Source: Sphingomonas sp. CCH10-B3 | GTDB lineage: Bacteria; Pseudomonadota; Alphaproteobacteria; Sphingomonadales; Sphingomonadaceae | Direction: 5' to 3' | NCBI RefSeq assembly: GCF_001556185.1 | Contig: NZ_LSIJ01000001.1 | Span: 62,001 to 126,000 of the forward strand | DNA length: 64,000 nt | In this document: positions 36,714 through 46,444 of the stretch, piece after piece | Layout: each line of letters starts with the position of its first letter | Position numbering within the stretch: position 1 is the stretch's first letter | The notes under the pieces: generated by a model | Seen by the model: only the letters and a program-made list of their open reading frames with translations | Databases searched by the model: none | What the model was told of the DNA's origin: nothing | Made by a program: the position numbers and the translations under genes

Positions 36714-38338
36714 ACGACGCGCTTGCCAGACAGCCCCGCCCTCGATTGACGCGCGAATGGTGGCGCGGGGCGACGATCTATCAAGTCTATCCGCGATCTT
36801 TCGCCGATTCGAACGGCGACGGCATCGGCGACCTGCCCGGCATTACCGCGCGGCTCGACCATATCGCCTCGCTCGGCGTCGATGCAGTGTGGCTGTCGCC
36901 CTTCTTCCCGTCGCCGATGAACGATTTCGGCTATGACGTGAGCGATTATTGCGACGTCGACCCGATCTTCGGCACGCTCGCCGATTTCGATGCCCTCGTC
37001 GCGCGTGGGCACGAACTCGGGCTCAAGATCATCATCGACCAGGTCTATGCCCACACGTCGGACCAGCACGGCTGGTTTACCGAGAGCCGCAGCGACCGCA
37101 GCAATGCGAAGGCCGACTGGTATGTCTGGGCCGATGCCAAGCCCGACGGGTCGCCGCCCAGCAACTGGCAGTCGGTGTTCGGCGGCCCGGCGTGGACGTG
37201 GGACGCGCGGCGGCGGCAATATTACATGCACAATTTCCTGAGCAGCCAGCCGCAGCTGAACGTGCACAACCCCGATGTGCAGCAGGCGCTGCTCGACACC
37301 GCGGCCTTCTGGCTCGATCGCGGCGTCGATGGCTTCCGCGTCGATGCGATCAACTTTGCGATGCACGACCCGGCGCTGACCGACAATCCACCGGCGCCAC
37401 CCGGCAATGGCCTGCGCACCCGGCCGTTCGATTTCCAGCTCCACATCCACAACCAGTCGCACCCCGACATTCCGTTGTTCATCGAACGGCTCCGCGCGCT
37501 GCTCGACAGCTATGGCGAACGCTTCACCGTCGCCGAAGTCGGCGGCACCGACAGCGACGGCGAGATGAAGGCGTTCACTGCCGACGATCGTCGCTTCAAT
37601 TCGGCCTATGGTTTCGACTTCCTCTATGCCGACCGGCTGACCCCGGCGCTGGTGCGCGAGGCAGCCGAACGCTGGCCCGAGGCGCCCGGAATCGGCTGGC
37701 CGAGCTGGGCGTTTTCGAACCATGACGCGCCGCGCGCCGTCTCGCGCTGGGCGCCGCCGCACGCGCGCGATGCCTATGCGCGGATGGCGATGCTGTTACT
37801 GCTGTGCCTGCGCGGCGATGTCTTCATCTATCAGGGCGAGGAACTGGGGCTGCCGCAAGTCACGATCGGCTATGACGATCTGAAGGATCCCGAGGCGATC
37901 GCCAATTGGCCGCTGACGCTCGGCCGCGACGGCGCGCGCACGCCGATGCCGTGGTGCCCCGACAGCGCCGGGCTGGGCTTCAGCGCGGCCAAGCCGTGGC
38001 TGCCGATCGGCGAGGAGCATGCCGCGCTCGCGGTCGGCGTGCAGGAGCGGCAGGAAACGTCGATGCTCGCGCTGACCCGGCGGCTGGTCGCGCTCCGCCA
38101 GTCGAGCGACGCGCTGCTGCTCGGAGAGATGCATGTGGTGGCGGCCGCCGACAATGTGCTCGCGTTCGAGCGCGCGGTGGCGGGCGAGCGGCTGCTGTGC
38201 GTCTTCAATCTGGGCGAGGCGCCAGTCGACTGGCGCCCCGCGCAACCCGGTGCGTGGCGGGTGATCGAATCGGTGGGTGCGGTGGACGACTGGCGGCTCG
38301 GCGGCTTTGCCGGGCTGGTCGCGCGCCATGTTGCGTAA
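36710..38338 (+). CDS. Cytoplasmic GH13 alpha-glucosidase
   Basis: This 542-aa oligo-1,6-/alpha-1,4-glucosidase-like enzyme has no signal peptide and so acts in the cytoplasm on imported maltose. Conserved GH13 parts are WWRGATIYQVYPRSFADSNG, DGFRVDAINFAMHD (nucleophile Asp212), TVAEVGGTD (acid/base Glu276) and FSNHDAPRAV (Asp339). The GH13_23-like wording resembles Xanthomonas and Halomonas alpha-glucosidases. It starts with GTG overlapping the amylase stop. Confidence 0.93.
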   Translation: MNDALARQPRPRLTREWWRGATIYQVYPRSFADSNGDGIGDLPGITARLDHIASLGVDAVWLSPFFPSPMNDFGYDVSDYCDVDPIFGTLADFDALVARGHELGLKIIIDQVYAHTSDQHGWFTESRSDRSNAKADWYVWADAKPDGSPPSNWQSVFGGPAWTWDARRRQYYMHNFLSSQPQLNVHNPDVQQALLDTAAFWLDRGVDGFRVDAINFAMHDPALTDNPPAPPGNGLRTRPFDFQLHIHNQSHPDIPLFIERLRALLDSYGERFTVAEVGGTDSDGEMKAFTADDRRFNSAYGFDFLYADRLTPALVREAAERWPEAPGIGWPSWAFSNHDAPRAVSRWAPPHARDAYARMAMLLLLCLRGDVFIYQGEELGLPQVTIGYDDLKDPEAIANWPLTLGRDGARTPMPWCPDSAGLGFSAAKPWLPIGEEHAALAVGVQERQETSMLALTRRLVALRQSSDALLLGEMHVVAAADNVLAFERAVAGERLLCVFNLGEAPVDWRPAQPGAWRVIESVGAVDDWRLGGFAGLVARHVA

Positions 38339-38348
38339 CGGGAGAGTG

Positions 38349-40397
38349 ATGATGTGGCAGCGGTTGATGATGGCACTGGCGGCGATGCTGCTGGTCGGTG
38401 GCCCCGCGCTGGCGCAGGACAAGCCGGTCGCCGAGGCAAGCTCGCCGGGCAATGTCGTGTCCGCGGCGCTGTTCGTCGATGGCGACGGGCGCGTGCTCTA
38501 CACGATCAACCGGCGCGGCAAGCCCGTCGTCAGCCCCTCGCGGCTCGGCTTCCTGTTCACCGATCAGCCGAAGATCGAGCGCAACCTGATGTTCGTCTCG
38601 GCGAGGACGCGCGATGCCGACGGGACTTGGGAACAGCCGTGGGGCGAATGGCGCACGATCCGCAACCATTTCCGCGAGCTGACGGTGCGCTTCAAGGACA
38701 AGGGCACGCTTGGCCGGCAATTCGATGTCGTCTTCCGGCTCTATGACGACGGCGTCGGCTTTCGCTACGAATTCCCCGAGCAAGCCGCGCTCAAGACCGC
38801 CAATATCGCCGACGAGCTGACCGAATTCGCCTTTGCGAGTGGCGGGACGGCGTGGTGGAAGCCCGCCTTCCTGTGGAATCGCGAGGAATATCTCTACAAC
38901 AAGACGCCGCTGTCGGCGGTCGGCACGGCCGATACGCCGGTGACGATCAAGCTCGACGACGGGACCTATGTCGCGCTCCACGAAGCCGCGCTGGTCGATT
39001 ATTCGGGCATGGCGGTCGCGCGGACGGAAGGGAACACGCTGCGTGCGGCGCTGACGGCGGGGGCAGGGCGCCCGAAGGTGACGCGAACCGGCGCGTGGCA
39101 CACCCCGTGGCGCACGCTGATCCTCGCCGATGATGCACCGGGCATCTACATGAGCCACCTGATGCTCAACCTGAATGAGCCCAACAAGCTTGGCGACATG
39201 AGCTGGTTCAAGCCCGGCAAGTTCGTCGGCGTGTGGTGGAACATGATCAAGGGCGAATGGAGCTGGGCCCGCGGGCCGAAGCACGGCGCGACCACCGCCA
39301 ACGTTAAGCGCTACATCGATTTCGCTGCCGCCAACGGCATTCCCAATGTGCTGGTCGAAGGCTGGAATGTCGGCTGGGACGGCGACTGGTTCGGCAATGG
39401 CAATGACATGAACTTTGCCCAGCCAACGGCGGATTTCGACGCTGACGCGCTCGCGGCTTATGCCAAGGCCAAGGGCGTGCGGCTGATCGGCCATCACGAG
39501 ACTGGCGGGTCGGCAAGCCATTATGAGAACCAGTTCGACGCGGCCTTCAAATTCGCCGCCGATCACGGCGAGATGGTCGTGAAGACCGGCTATGTCACCG
39601 ACGCCGGCCAGATCGAGCGCGTCGACGCCGACGGCACGAAGTTGCGCGAGTGGCACGAAGGCCAGTGGATGGCGAACCACCACATCCGCGTGCTCGAGGC
39701 GGCGGCGAAGTACAAGGTCGCGATCGACAGTCATGAGCCGATCAAGGGCACCGGCCTGCACCGCACCTATCCAAATTGGGTCGCGCGCGAAGGATCGCGG
39801 GGCATGGAATATAACGCCTGGGGCGGCAAGAACCCGCCCGAGCATGAAGCGAACCTGGTGTTCACGCGCATGCTCGAAGGGCCGATGGATTTCACCCCCG
39901 GCGTGCTGAGCCTGAAGGGGCAGAATGACAGCGACATCCTGTCGACCGAAGCCAAACAGCTTGCGCTCTACGTGGTGCTCTACTCCCCCGTCGTGATGGC
40001 CGCCGACACGCCCGAAAATTACGCGCAGCACATGGCGGCGTTCCAGTTCATCAAGGACGTGCCCACCGACTGGGACGACACGCGGATGCTTGCGGGCGAA
40101 CCGGGCGATTATGCCGTGATCGCGCGTAAGGTGCGCAGCGGGGCGGACTGGTTCCTGGGTGCGGTCGGCGACGAGGAAGCACGGACGCTGACGGCGAAGC
40201 TCGATTTCCTCGATCCCGGCAAGACCTATGTCGCGCAAATCTATCGCGACGGCCCGGACGCCGACTATCGCACCGACAAGCGCCATGCGATCGTCATCGA
40301 AAGCCGCAAGGTCACCGCCGCCGACACGCTGACGCTGGCGCTGGCGCCGGGCGGCGGGCAGGCAATCCGCTTCGTGGCGCCGAGGGGCAAGAAATGA
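38349..40397 (+). CDS. Secreted GH97 alpha-glucosidase (SusB-like)
   Basis: This 682-aa protein has a signal peptide ending GGPALAQ. GH97 has an N-terminal beta-sandwich, a TIM barrel and a C-terminal sheet, and the conserved Glu residues of the inverting SusB branch are visible: VEGWNVGWDG (Glu337), IGHHETGGSASHYE (Glu384), IDSHEPIKGTG (Glu463) and RGMEYNAWGG (Glu487). It should release glucose from maltooligosaccharides in the periplasm. The start is one of two adjacent ATGs (38349/38352) after GGGAGAG. The esterase start overlaps its stop. Confidence 0.93.
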   Translation: MMWQRLMMALAAMLLVGGPALAQDKPVAEASSPGNVVSAALFVDGDGRVLYTINRRGKPVVSPSRLGFLFTDQPKIERNLMFVSARTRDADGTWEQPWGEWRTIRNHFRELTVRFKDKGTLGRQFDVVFRLYDDGVGFRYEFPEQAALKTANIADELTEFAFASGGTAWWKPAFLWNREEYLYNKTPLSAVGTADTPVTIKLDDGTYVALHEAALVDYSGMAVARTEGNTLRAALTAGAGRPKVTRTGAWHTPWRTLILADDAPGIYMSHLMLNLNEPNKLGDMSWFKPGKFVGVWWNMIKGEWSWARGPKHGATTANVKRYIDFAAANGIPNVLVEGWNVGWDGDWFGNGNDMNFAQPTADFDADALAAYAKAKGVRLIGHHETGGSASHYENQFDAAFKFAADHGEMVVKTGYVTDAGQIERVDADGTKLREWHEGQWMANHHIRVLEAAAKYKVAIDSHEPIKGTGLHRTYPNWVAREGSRGMEYNAWGGKNPPEHEANLVFTRMLEGPMDFTPGVLSLKGQNDSDILSTEAKQLALYVVLYSPVVMAADTPENYAQHMAAFQFIKDVPTDWDDTRMLAGEPGDYAVIARKVRSGADWFLGAVGDEEARTLTAKLDFLDPGKTYVAQIYRDGPDADYRTDKRHAIVIESRKVTAADTLTLALAPGGGQAIRFVAPRGKK

Positions 40398-41320
40398 TCC
40401 GGTCGCTCATTCTCCTCGTCGCACTGCTGTTCGCGGCACCCGTCGCGGCGAAGAAGGCGCCGGTTGCCGCAACCGGGAACTTTGTCGAGCTGCCCAAGGT
40501 CGCTTCGACCAATCTGGTCGAGCCGGCGCATGTCACGATCTGGCTGCCGCCCGGCTACGCCAGGGGCAAGGCGCGCTGGCCGGTGATCTACATGCACGAC
40601 GGCCAGAACGTGTTTTTCCCCAAGCGCTCGGGCTATGACAAGGTCTGGGCGGCCGACAAGGCAATGCTCAAGCTGATCGCCGATGGCGAGACCAAGGGCG
40701 CGATCATCGTCGCGGTCGATCACCAGAAGGCGCGATCGCGGCAATATTACCCGCAAGCGCTTTACCCGCTGCTCCCGGCCTGGGCGAAGGCCGATGCCGA
40801 CCAGTTCAATCAGGGGCCGATTTATTCGGACGGCTATCTGCGCTTCCTCGTCGCCGAGCTGAAGCCGATGATCGACAAGCGTTACCGCACCTTGCCCGAT
40901 CCGGCACACACCATGGTCGCGGGGTCGAGCATGGGCGGGCTAATCTCGCTCTATGCGATTACGCAGTATCCGAGCGTGTTCGGCGCCGCCGCCTGTGTGT
41001 CAACGCATTGGCCGCTGTCGAACCCGCCGCTCGCCGAAGCGCGGCGCGACGAACTGATCGCGCTTTGGGGTCGGTTTCTTACCGACCGGCTGGGGCCGCC
41101 CAATGGCCGCCGCATCTGGTTCGACCACGGCGACAAGACGCTCGACCAATTCTATGGCCCCTATCAGACCGCAGTCGATCGCACGCTGATCAACGTCGGC
41201 TGGCAGCCGCAGCGCGATTTCGAGGCGCGCAGCTATCCCGGCGCGGCGCATGAGGAAAATGCGTGGGCCGCGCGGCTGCCCGAAATCTTCGGCTGGCTGC
41301 TCGCCAAGGCACCCGAATGA
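40394..41320 (+). CDS. Secreted esterase of the esterase-D/enterochelin-esterase fold
   Basis: This 308-aa alpha/beta hydrolase has a signal peptide (LILLVALLFAAPVAA). The nucleophile elbow is GSSMGG with Ser179, and the late His is in GAAHEENAW. VIYMHDGQNVFF and DGYLRFLVAELKPMID are typical of the putative esterase (PF00756) family. In a starch operon such an enzyme might remove acyl groups from decorated glucans, or act on an unrelated ester. It is translationally coupled on both sides by ATGA overlaps. Confidence 0.87.
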   Translation: MIRSLILLVALLFAAPVAAKKAPVAATGNFVELPKVASTNLVEPAHVTIWLPPGYARGKARWPVIYMHDGQNVFFPKRSGYDKVWAADKAMLKLIADGETKGAIIVAVDHQKARSRQYYPQALYPLLPAWAKADADQFNQGPIYSDGYLRFLVAELKPMIDKRYRTLPDPAHTMVAGSSMGGLISLYAITQYPSVFGAAACVSTHWPLSNPPLAEARRDELIALWGRFLTDRLGPPNGRRIWFDHGDKTLDQFYGPYQTAVDRTLINVGWQPQRDFEARSYPGAAHEENAWAARLPEIFGWLLAKAPE

Positions 41321-42804
41321 CGCAGCCGCGGATCGTCGTGCTGGGCGGCGGGACGGCGGGCTGGATGGCGGCCAATCTGTTCGCGCATGCGTGGCCGCGC
41401 GCGCAGGTGACGGTGATCGAAAGCCCCGACATCGGCATCATCGGCGTCGGCGAAGGATCGACGCCGCAGCTGAAGGCGTTCTTCGACCGGCTGGGGATCG
41501 CCGAGCGCGACTGGATGCCGGCGTGCAACGCGACCTACAAGACCGGTATTGCCTTTCACGGCTGGTCGGCGCGGGCGGGTTGCGAAAGCTATTTCCATCC
41601 CTTCCCGACCGCGCTCGACGTGCACACCGCCGAATCCTTCTTCAGCCACACGGTCGCGCGGCGGCAGGGGATTGATGCCGAAGCGCATCCCGATCGCTTC
41701 TACCTGCCTGCTCGCCTCGCCGCCGAGCAGCGCGGGCCGAAGCCGGCCGAGAATTTCCCCTTCGACGTCAGCTATGGCTATCACTTTGACGCCTATCTGG
41801 TCGGTGCCTTTCTGCGCGACCATGCGGTCGGGCGCGGCGTCGCCCATCTGCCGCTGCGCGTGACGGAAGTCCGGGTCGGCACCGACGGCAACGTCGCCGC
41901 GCTGGTGACTGAGGACGGGCAGGAGCTCCGCGCCGACCTGTTCGTCGACGCCAGCGGCTTCAGGAGCGTGATCGCGCAGGAAGCGCTCGGGGTGAAGTTC
42001 AGCTCATTCGCCGACAATCTGTTCAACGATTCCGCCGTGGTGATGCCCACCCCGCGCATGGGCGAGGCAATCAACGCGCATACCAAGGCGACCGCGCTGT
42101 CGGCGGGCTGGTGCTGGGACATTCCGCTGACCAACCGCACCGGCAATGGCTATGTCTATGCGTCGCGCTACCTGAGTGCCGAGGAAGCCGAGGCCGAGCT
42201 GCGGGCGCATCTCGGCCTGCCCGACGATGCGCCCGCGGCGCGTCATTTGAAAATGAAGGTCGGTCGCGTTGAGAATAGCTGGTCGGCCAATTGCCTGACG
42301 GTCGGGCTGGCGCAGGGTTTCATCGAGCCGCTCGAGGCGACTGCGCTGCACATCGTGCAGGCAACGGTCGAGGGATTCATCAATGCCTGGGCTGCGGGCG
42401 GCTTCACGCCGCGCCACCGTGACAGCTTCAACGCCGCGATCGCCGCGCGCTACGATGGCATCCGCGATTACATCGTCTGCCACTACCGCGTGAACCAGCG
42501 GCACGATTCGACCTATTGGCGCGACAATGCCGCCAACACGCATCTGTCGCACTCGCTCAAGGCGCTGCTGCATTGCTGGTTCAGCGGGGGCGATCTGACC
42601 GCCGAAGTCCTGCGCCAGCGGATCGAGGCCTATTATGCGCCGATGAGCTGGCACTGCCTGCTGTCGGGTTATGGCAGCTACCCGCCCGATACTGCCCTGC
42701 ACGCGGCCGAGGGCGGCGCGGACATGGTGCAGATGGACGATTTCCTCGCGCGTTGTGCCAGCAACTTCGCGCCGCACCACCTGCAACTCGCCGCGCTCGG
42801 CTGA
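41317..42804 (+). CDS. Tryptophan-halogenase-family flavoprotein 2
   Basis: This 495-aa second halogenase-like protein is not a recent copy of the first. It has GGGTAGWMAANLF (FAD), Lys75 in ATYKTGIAFHGW, WCWDIP at about 265-270, and Glu340 in EPLEATAL, where the Ser normally following the catalytic Glu is Ala. The set of key residues is otherwise complete. Its position between an esterase and a glucose permease makes a classical indole halogenase role doubtful, although single-component substrates outside tryptophan are possible. The start overlaps the esterase stop. Confidence 0.85.
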   Translation: MTQPRIVVLGGGTAGWMAANLFAHAWPRAQVTVIESPDIGIIGVGEGSTPQLKAFFDRLGIAERDWMPACNATYKTGIAFHGWSARAGCESYFHPFPTALDVHTAESFFSHTVARRQGIDAEAHPDRFYLPARLAAEQRGPKPAENFPFDVSYGYHFDAYLVGAFLRDHAVGRGVAHLPLRVTEVRVGTDGNVAALVTEDGQELRADLFVDASGFRSVIAQEALGVKFSSFADNLFNDSAVVMPTPRMGEAINAHTKATALSAGWCWDIPLTNRTGNGYVYASRYLSAEEAEAELRAHLGLPDDAPAARHLKMKVGRVENSWSANCLTVGLAQGFIEPLEATALHIVQATVEGFINAWAAGGFTPRHRDSFNAAIAARYDGIRDYIVCHYRVNQRHDSTYWRDNAANTHLSHSLKALLHCWFSGGDLTAEVLRQRIEAYYAPMSWHCLLSGYGSYPPDTALHAAEGGADMVQMDDFLARCASNFAPHHLQLAALG

Positions 42805-42821
42805 TCTTCGAAGGACGTTTC

Positions 42822-44105
42822 ATGGCCCTTGCCCCCAATGCCACGCCGACCGACGCCGCGAGCGAAGGCGTCAACGCGCCCGACCTGCAGCTGTTCGTGT
42901 TCGCGCTGTTCTTCATCTTCGGCGGCATCACCAGCCTGAACGACGTCATCATCCCGAAGCTGAAGGAGCTGTTCACGCTCAACAATTTCGAAGCGTCGCT
43001 GGTGCAAGTGTGGTTCTTCATTGCCTATGCCGTCGTCGGCATTCCAGGCGCCAAGCTGGTCAAGCGGATCGGCTATATGCGTGGGGCGGTCGCCGGGCTG
43101 GTGACAATGATCGCGGGCTGCCTGTTGTTCATCCCGGCGAGCCAGACTGCGACGTTCAGCGTGTTCCTGCTTGCCTATTTCGTGCTCGCAAGCGGCGTGG
43201 TGCTGGTGCAAGTGGTGTCCAACCCGCTCATCAGCCTGCTCGGCCCGCCGCGTACTGCGCCCAGCCGACTGACCTTCGCGCAGGCGTTCAACTCGCTCGG
43301 CACCACGATCTTTCCTTATTTCGGCGCGATCCTGATCCTGGGCAGCCTCGCCAAGGTTTCGGCGGACCAATTGTCGGGCGCTGAACTCAGTGCCTATCGC
43401 ACGGCCGAGACGCAGGCGATCGTATCGGGTTATCTTGGTATTGCTGCCGCGCTGGCGGCGGTGGCGCTCGCTGTCTGGCTGTTCCGCAACCGCGTGCAGG
43501 GCGAACAGCATGAAGCCTCGAGCCTTGCGCAAGGGCTTGCCCTCCTCAAGCGCCCGCGGTTCGGCTTCGGCGCGCTGTGCATCTTCCTTTACGTCGGCGC
43601 CGAAGTCGCGGTCGGCAGCTTTCTGGTCGGCAATCTGATGCTCGCGGAATCGCTCGGCGCGTCGCAGCAGGACGCGGGCAAGCTCATCCCGGTCTATTGG
43701 GGGCTGGCGATGCTCGGCCGTTTCGCCGGGTCGGCGGTGCTGCGGGTGGTCAGCCCGGCCATGGTGCTCGCGTTCAACGCGATCGGCGCGGGCGTGCTCA
43801 TTATCGTGTCGATTGCCACCACCGGCACCGTTTCGGGCTATGCGCTGCTCGGCGTCGGGCTGATGAACTCGATCATGTTCCCGGTGATCTTCACGCTGGC
43901 GAGCGAAGGCCTCGGCAAGCGCGCGGCCGACGGATCGGGGATCATCAACGTGGCGATCGTCGGTGGCGCCGTTATCCCGGCGCTTTATGGCTGGATGGCG
44001 GACCAGTCGGGCTTGCGGCTGGCGTTGATCCTGCCGATTGCCTGCTATGCGGTGATCGCTGCTTACGGCGTCTATGCCCGCCGCCCGGTAGCAGCATTGG
44101 CCTGA
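42822..44105 (+). CDS. Sugar MFS permease, FucP/GluP type
   Basis: This 427-aa permease has 12 helices and resembles GluP/FucP proton-sugar symporters: FIFGGITSLNDVIIPKLKELF, QVVSNPLISLLGPPRTAPSRLTFAQAFNSLG and EVAVGSF. It should import glucose released by the periplasmic GH97 enzyme. The ATG at 42822 has GAAGGACG upstream and follows the halogenase 2 stop by 17 nt. It is the last gene of the maltose operon. Confidence 0.9.
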   Translation: MALAPNATPTDAASEGVNAPDLQLFVFALFFIFGGITSLNDVIIPKLKELFTLNNFEASLVQVWFFIAYAVVGIPGAKLVKRIGYMRGAVAGLVTMIAGCLLFIPASQTATFSVFLLAYFVLASGVVLVQVVSNPLISLLGPPRTAPSRLTFAQAFNSLGTTIFPYFGAILILGSLAKVSADQLSGAELSAYRTAETQAIVSGYLGIAAALAAVALAVWLFRNRVQGEQHEASSLAQGLALLKRPRFGFGALCIFLYVGAEVAVGSFLVGNLMLAESLGASQQDAGKLIPVYWGLAMLGRFAGSAVLRVVSPAMVLAFNAIGAGVLIIVSIATTGTVSGYALLGVGLMNSIMFPVIFTLASEGLGKRAADGSGIINVAIVGGAVIPALYGWMADQSGLRLALILPIACYAVIAAYGVYARRPVAALA

Positions 44106-44116
44106 TCGGCGGGAGT

Positions 44117-44134
44117 CGGGCGGGCAAGCGCCCG
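44117..44134 (+). terminator. Weak stem-loop after maltose operon
   Basis: CGGGCG/CGCCCG pairs around a 6-nt loop, 11 nt past the permease stop. It lacks a U tract. The rest of the 182-bp gap up to 44287 shows no gene; it should contain the promoter of the next operon. Confidence 0.3.
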
Positions 44135-44287
44135 GCAGCCGCGCGCTGCACGAGCGATCGCGACCGTCAATCCGTGCCCACGGCCGCGGAAGGCCCGCTA
44201 TCCGCTCCGATGCGTGCGTTTCGGGCGTTCGACATTGGCCATGGCTTGCAGCGATGCTAACCCTGCTCGCAACGCGAGGTGAGACAG

Positions 44288-46441
44288 ATGTTGAAGCGGC
44301 TGCCGATTCTTATCACGCTCGCTGTCATCGTCTTTGCCTTTTTCTATTTTGACCTCGGGCAGTATCTGACCCTCGGCGCGCTGAAGGCGAGTCAGGCCGA
44401 ATTTGCCGACTATTACCGGCAATCGCCGGTCGTCGTTATCATCGTCTTCTTTCTGGTTTATGTGGCGGTTGCCGGTGCGTCGCTGCCTGGTGCTGCGATC
44501 CTGACACTTGCGGCGGGGGCGCTGTTCGGGTTGGTGATCGGCACGGTGGTTGTCTCGTTCGCATCGTCGATCGGCGCGACATTGGCGTTTTTTGCATCGC
44601 GTTACCTGTTCCGGGATGCCGTGCGAGCGCGCTTTGGCAATCGGCTGCGCGCGATCGATGCCGGGGTGGCGCGAGACGGCGCCTTTTATCTGTTCACGCT
44701 CCGCTTGGTCCCGGCGTTCCCGTTCTTTCTGGTCAACCTGTTGATGGGGCTGACAACCATCCGCGCGCTGACATTCTATATCGTCAGCCAGCTCGGGATG
44801 TTCGCGGGAACGCTGGTGTTCGTCAATGCTGGTACCCAGCTGGCGCAGATCACGTCGCTGTCGAGCATTGCCTCGCCGGGCTTGATCGCGTCGTTTGTCG
44901 CGCTCGGCATCTTTCCCTGGATCGCCCGCGCGATTGTCGGCTGGGTAAAGGCCAGACAAGTCTATGCAAAATGGGCGCGACCGAAGCGATATGACCGCAA
45001 CATGGTCGTCATTGGCGCCGGCGCTGGGGGGCTGGTGTCGGCCTATATCGCCGCGACCGTGAAGGCGAAGGTCACCATCGTCGAAGCGCACAAGATGGGT
45101 GGCGATTGCCTGAATTTCGGCTGCGTGCCCAGCAAGGCGCTGATCCGCAGCGCAAAGCTTGCGCATCAGATGCGCCACGGCAGCCACTATGGGCTCGCCG
45201 ATCATGTTCCCGCCGTTCCGTTCCCCGCCGTCATGGCCCGGGTACAGCAAGTGATCCGCGATATCGAACCCCATGACAGCATCGAACGCTATACCGGGCT
45301 CGGCGTCGACGTCATCGAAGGCTATGCGACGATCGTCGATCCGTGGACGGTTTCGATCAAGCGCAACGACGGCGGCGAGCAGCGTTTGACGACGCGATCG
45401 ATCGTCATCGCGGCCGGCGGCGCGCCGTTCGTTCCGCCGATTCCGGGGCTTGATACGGTCGACTTTGTCACCAGCGATACGATGTGGGACCGGTTCGCCG
45501 CGCTCGAGGCGCTTCCCGGCCGGATCGTCGTGCTCGGCGGCGGACCGATCGGGTGCGAATTGGCGCAAAGCTTTGCCCGGTTGGGCGCGCAGGTCACGCA
45601 GGTCGAAATGGCTTCGCGGATCATGGCGCGCGAAGACGCCGACGTGTCGACGCTGATCGAGGCGCGCTTCCGGGGCGAAGGGATCGATGTGCGAACCGGC
45701 ACGCGCGCGGTGCGCTGCGAGCGGCGCGATACCGGCCAGTTCCTGATCGTCGAGGTGGCGGGCACCGAAGCCGAAATCGCTTTCGATTACCTTATCCTTG
45801 CGGTCGGGCGCGCCGCCCGGCTGACCGGCTATGGGCTTGAGGCGTTGGGGATCGAAACCGACAAGACCGTGATCACCAACGAATATCTGCAAACGCTTTA
45901 TCCCAATATCTATGCAGCGGGCGATGTCGCCGGGCCGTATCAATTCACGCATGTCGCCGCGCACCAGGCGTGGTTTGCCGCCGTCAACGCGCTGTTTGGC
46001 CGGTTTCGCAAGTTCAAGGCCGATTACCGGGTCATCCCCTGGACCACTTTCACCGACCCCGAAGTCGCACGCGTCGGGTTGAGCGAGGCCGAAGCGACGG
46101 CGCAGGGAATTGCGCATGAAGTCGCGTCCTATCCACTTCACGAGCTCGATCGGGCGATCGCCGACAGCGCAACGACTGGCTTCATCAAGGTGCTCACCCC
46201 GCCCGGCAAGGACACCGTTCTGGGGGTGACGATCGTCGGAGAGCATGCCGGCGATCTGCTTGCCGAATATGTGCTGGCGATGAAGCACGGGCTGGGCCTG
46301 AACAAGATCCTGGGCACGATCCACACTTATCCGACACTGGCCGAAGCCAACAAATATGTCGCCGGCGAATGGAAGCGGGCACATGCGCCGCAGGGCATTT
46401 TGCGCTGGTTGGAGCGCTATCACAGCTGGATGAGAGGGTAA
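44288..46441 (+). CDS. TVP38/TMEM64 (VTT) membrane protein fused to FAD disulfide oxidoreductase
   Basis: This 717-aa two-part protein has an N-terminal VTT/SNARE-associated (DedA-like) membrane region in residues 1-225, including AGASLPGAAILTLAAGALFG and FRLVPAFPFF-type wording (TLRLVPAFPFFLVNLLMG). From about 235 it is a class I pyridine-nucleotide disulfide oxidoreductase close to mercuric reductase, with FAD motif GAGAGGLVSAYIAA, redox-active GGDCLNFGCVPSKAL, NAD motif VLGGGPIGCELAQ and YAAGDVAGPYQFTHVAAHQA. No N-terminal metal-binding (HMA) domain is present. Such fusions exist elsewhere; the reaction is unknown. The ATG at 44288 has AGGTGAG upstream. It is the first gene of a seven-gene operon; DUF547 follows after 3 nt. 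Confidence 0.9.
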   Translation: MLKRLPILITLAVIVFAFFYFDLGQYLTLGALKASQAEFADYYRQSPVVVIIVFFLVYVAVAGASLPGAAILTLAAGALFGLVIGTVVVSFASSIGATLAFFASRYLFRDAVRARFGNRLRAIDAGVARDGAFYLFTLRLVPAFPFFLVNLLMGLTTIRALTFYIVSQLGMFAGTLVFVNAGTQLAQITSLSSIASPGLIASFVALGIFPWIARAIVGWVKARQVYAKWARPKRYDRNMVVIGAGAGGLVSAYIAATVKAKVTIVEAHKMGGDCLNFGCVPSKALIRSAKLAHQMRHGSHYGLADHVPAVPFPAVMARVQQVIRDIEPHDSIERYTGLGVDVIEGYATIVDPWTVSIKRNDGGEQRLTTRSIVIAAGGAPFVPPIPGLDTVDFVTSDTMWDRFAALEALPGRIVVLGGGPIGCELAQSFARLGAQVTQVEMASRIMAREDADVSTLIEARFRGEGIDVRTGTRAVRCERRDTGQFLIVEVAGTEAEIAFDYLILAVGRAARLTGYGLEALGIETDKTVITNEYLQTLYPNIYAAGDVAGPYQFTHVAAHQAWFAAVNALFGRFRKFKADYRVIPWTTFTDPEVARVGLSEAEATAQGIAHEVASYPLHELDRAIADSATTGFIKVLTPPGKDTVLGVTIVGEHAGDLLAEYVLAMKHGLGLNKILGTIHTYPTLAEANKYVAGEWKRAHAPQGILRWLERYHSWMRG

Positions 46442-46444
46442 GCG

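Noticed and set aside
38205..40286. 693-codon antisense frame opposite the GH97 gene
   Set aside because: The GH97 catalytic residues and signal peptide on the plus strand are clear; the opposing frame has no domain.
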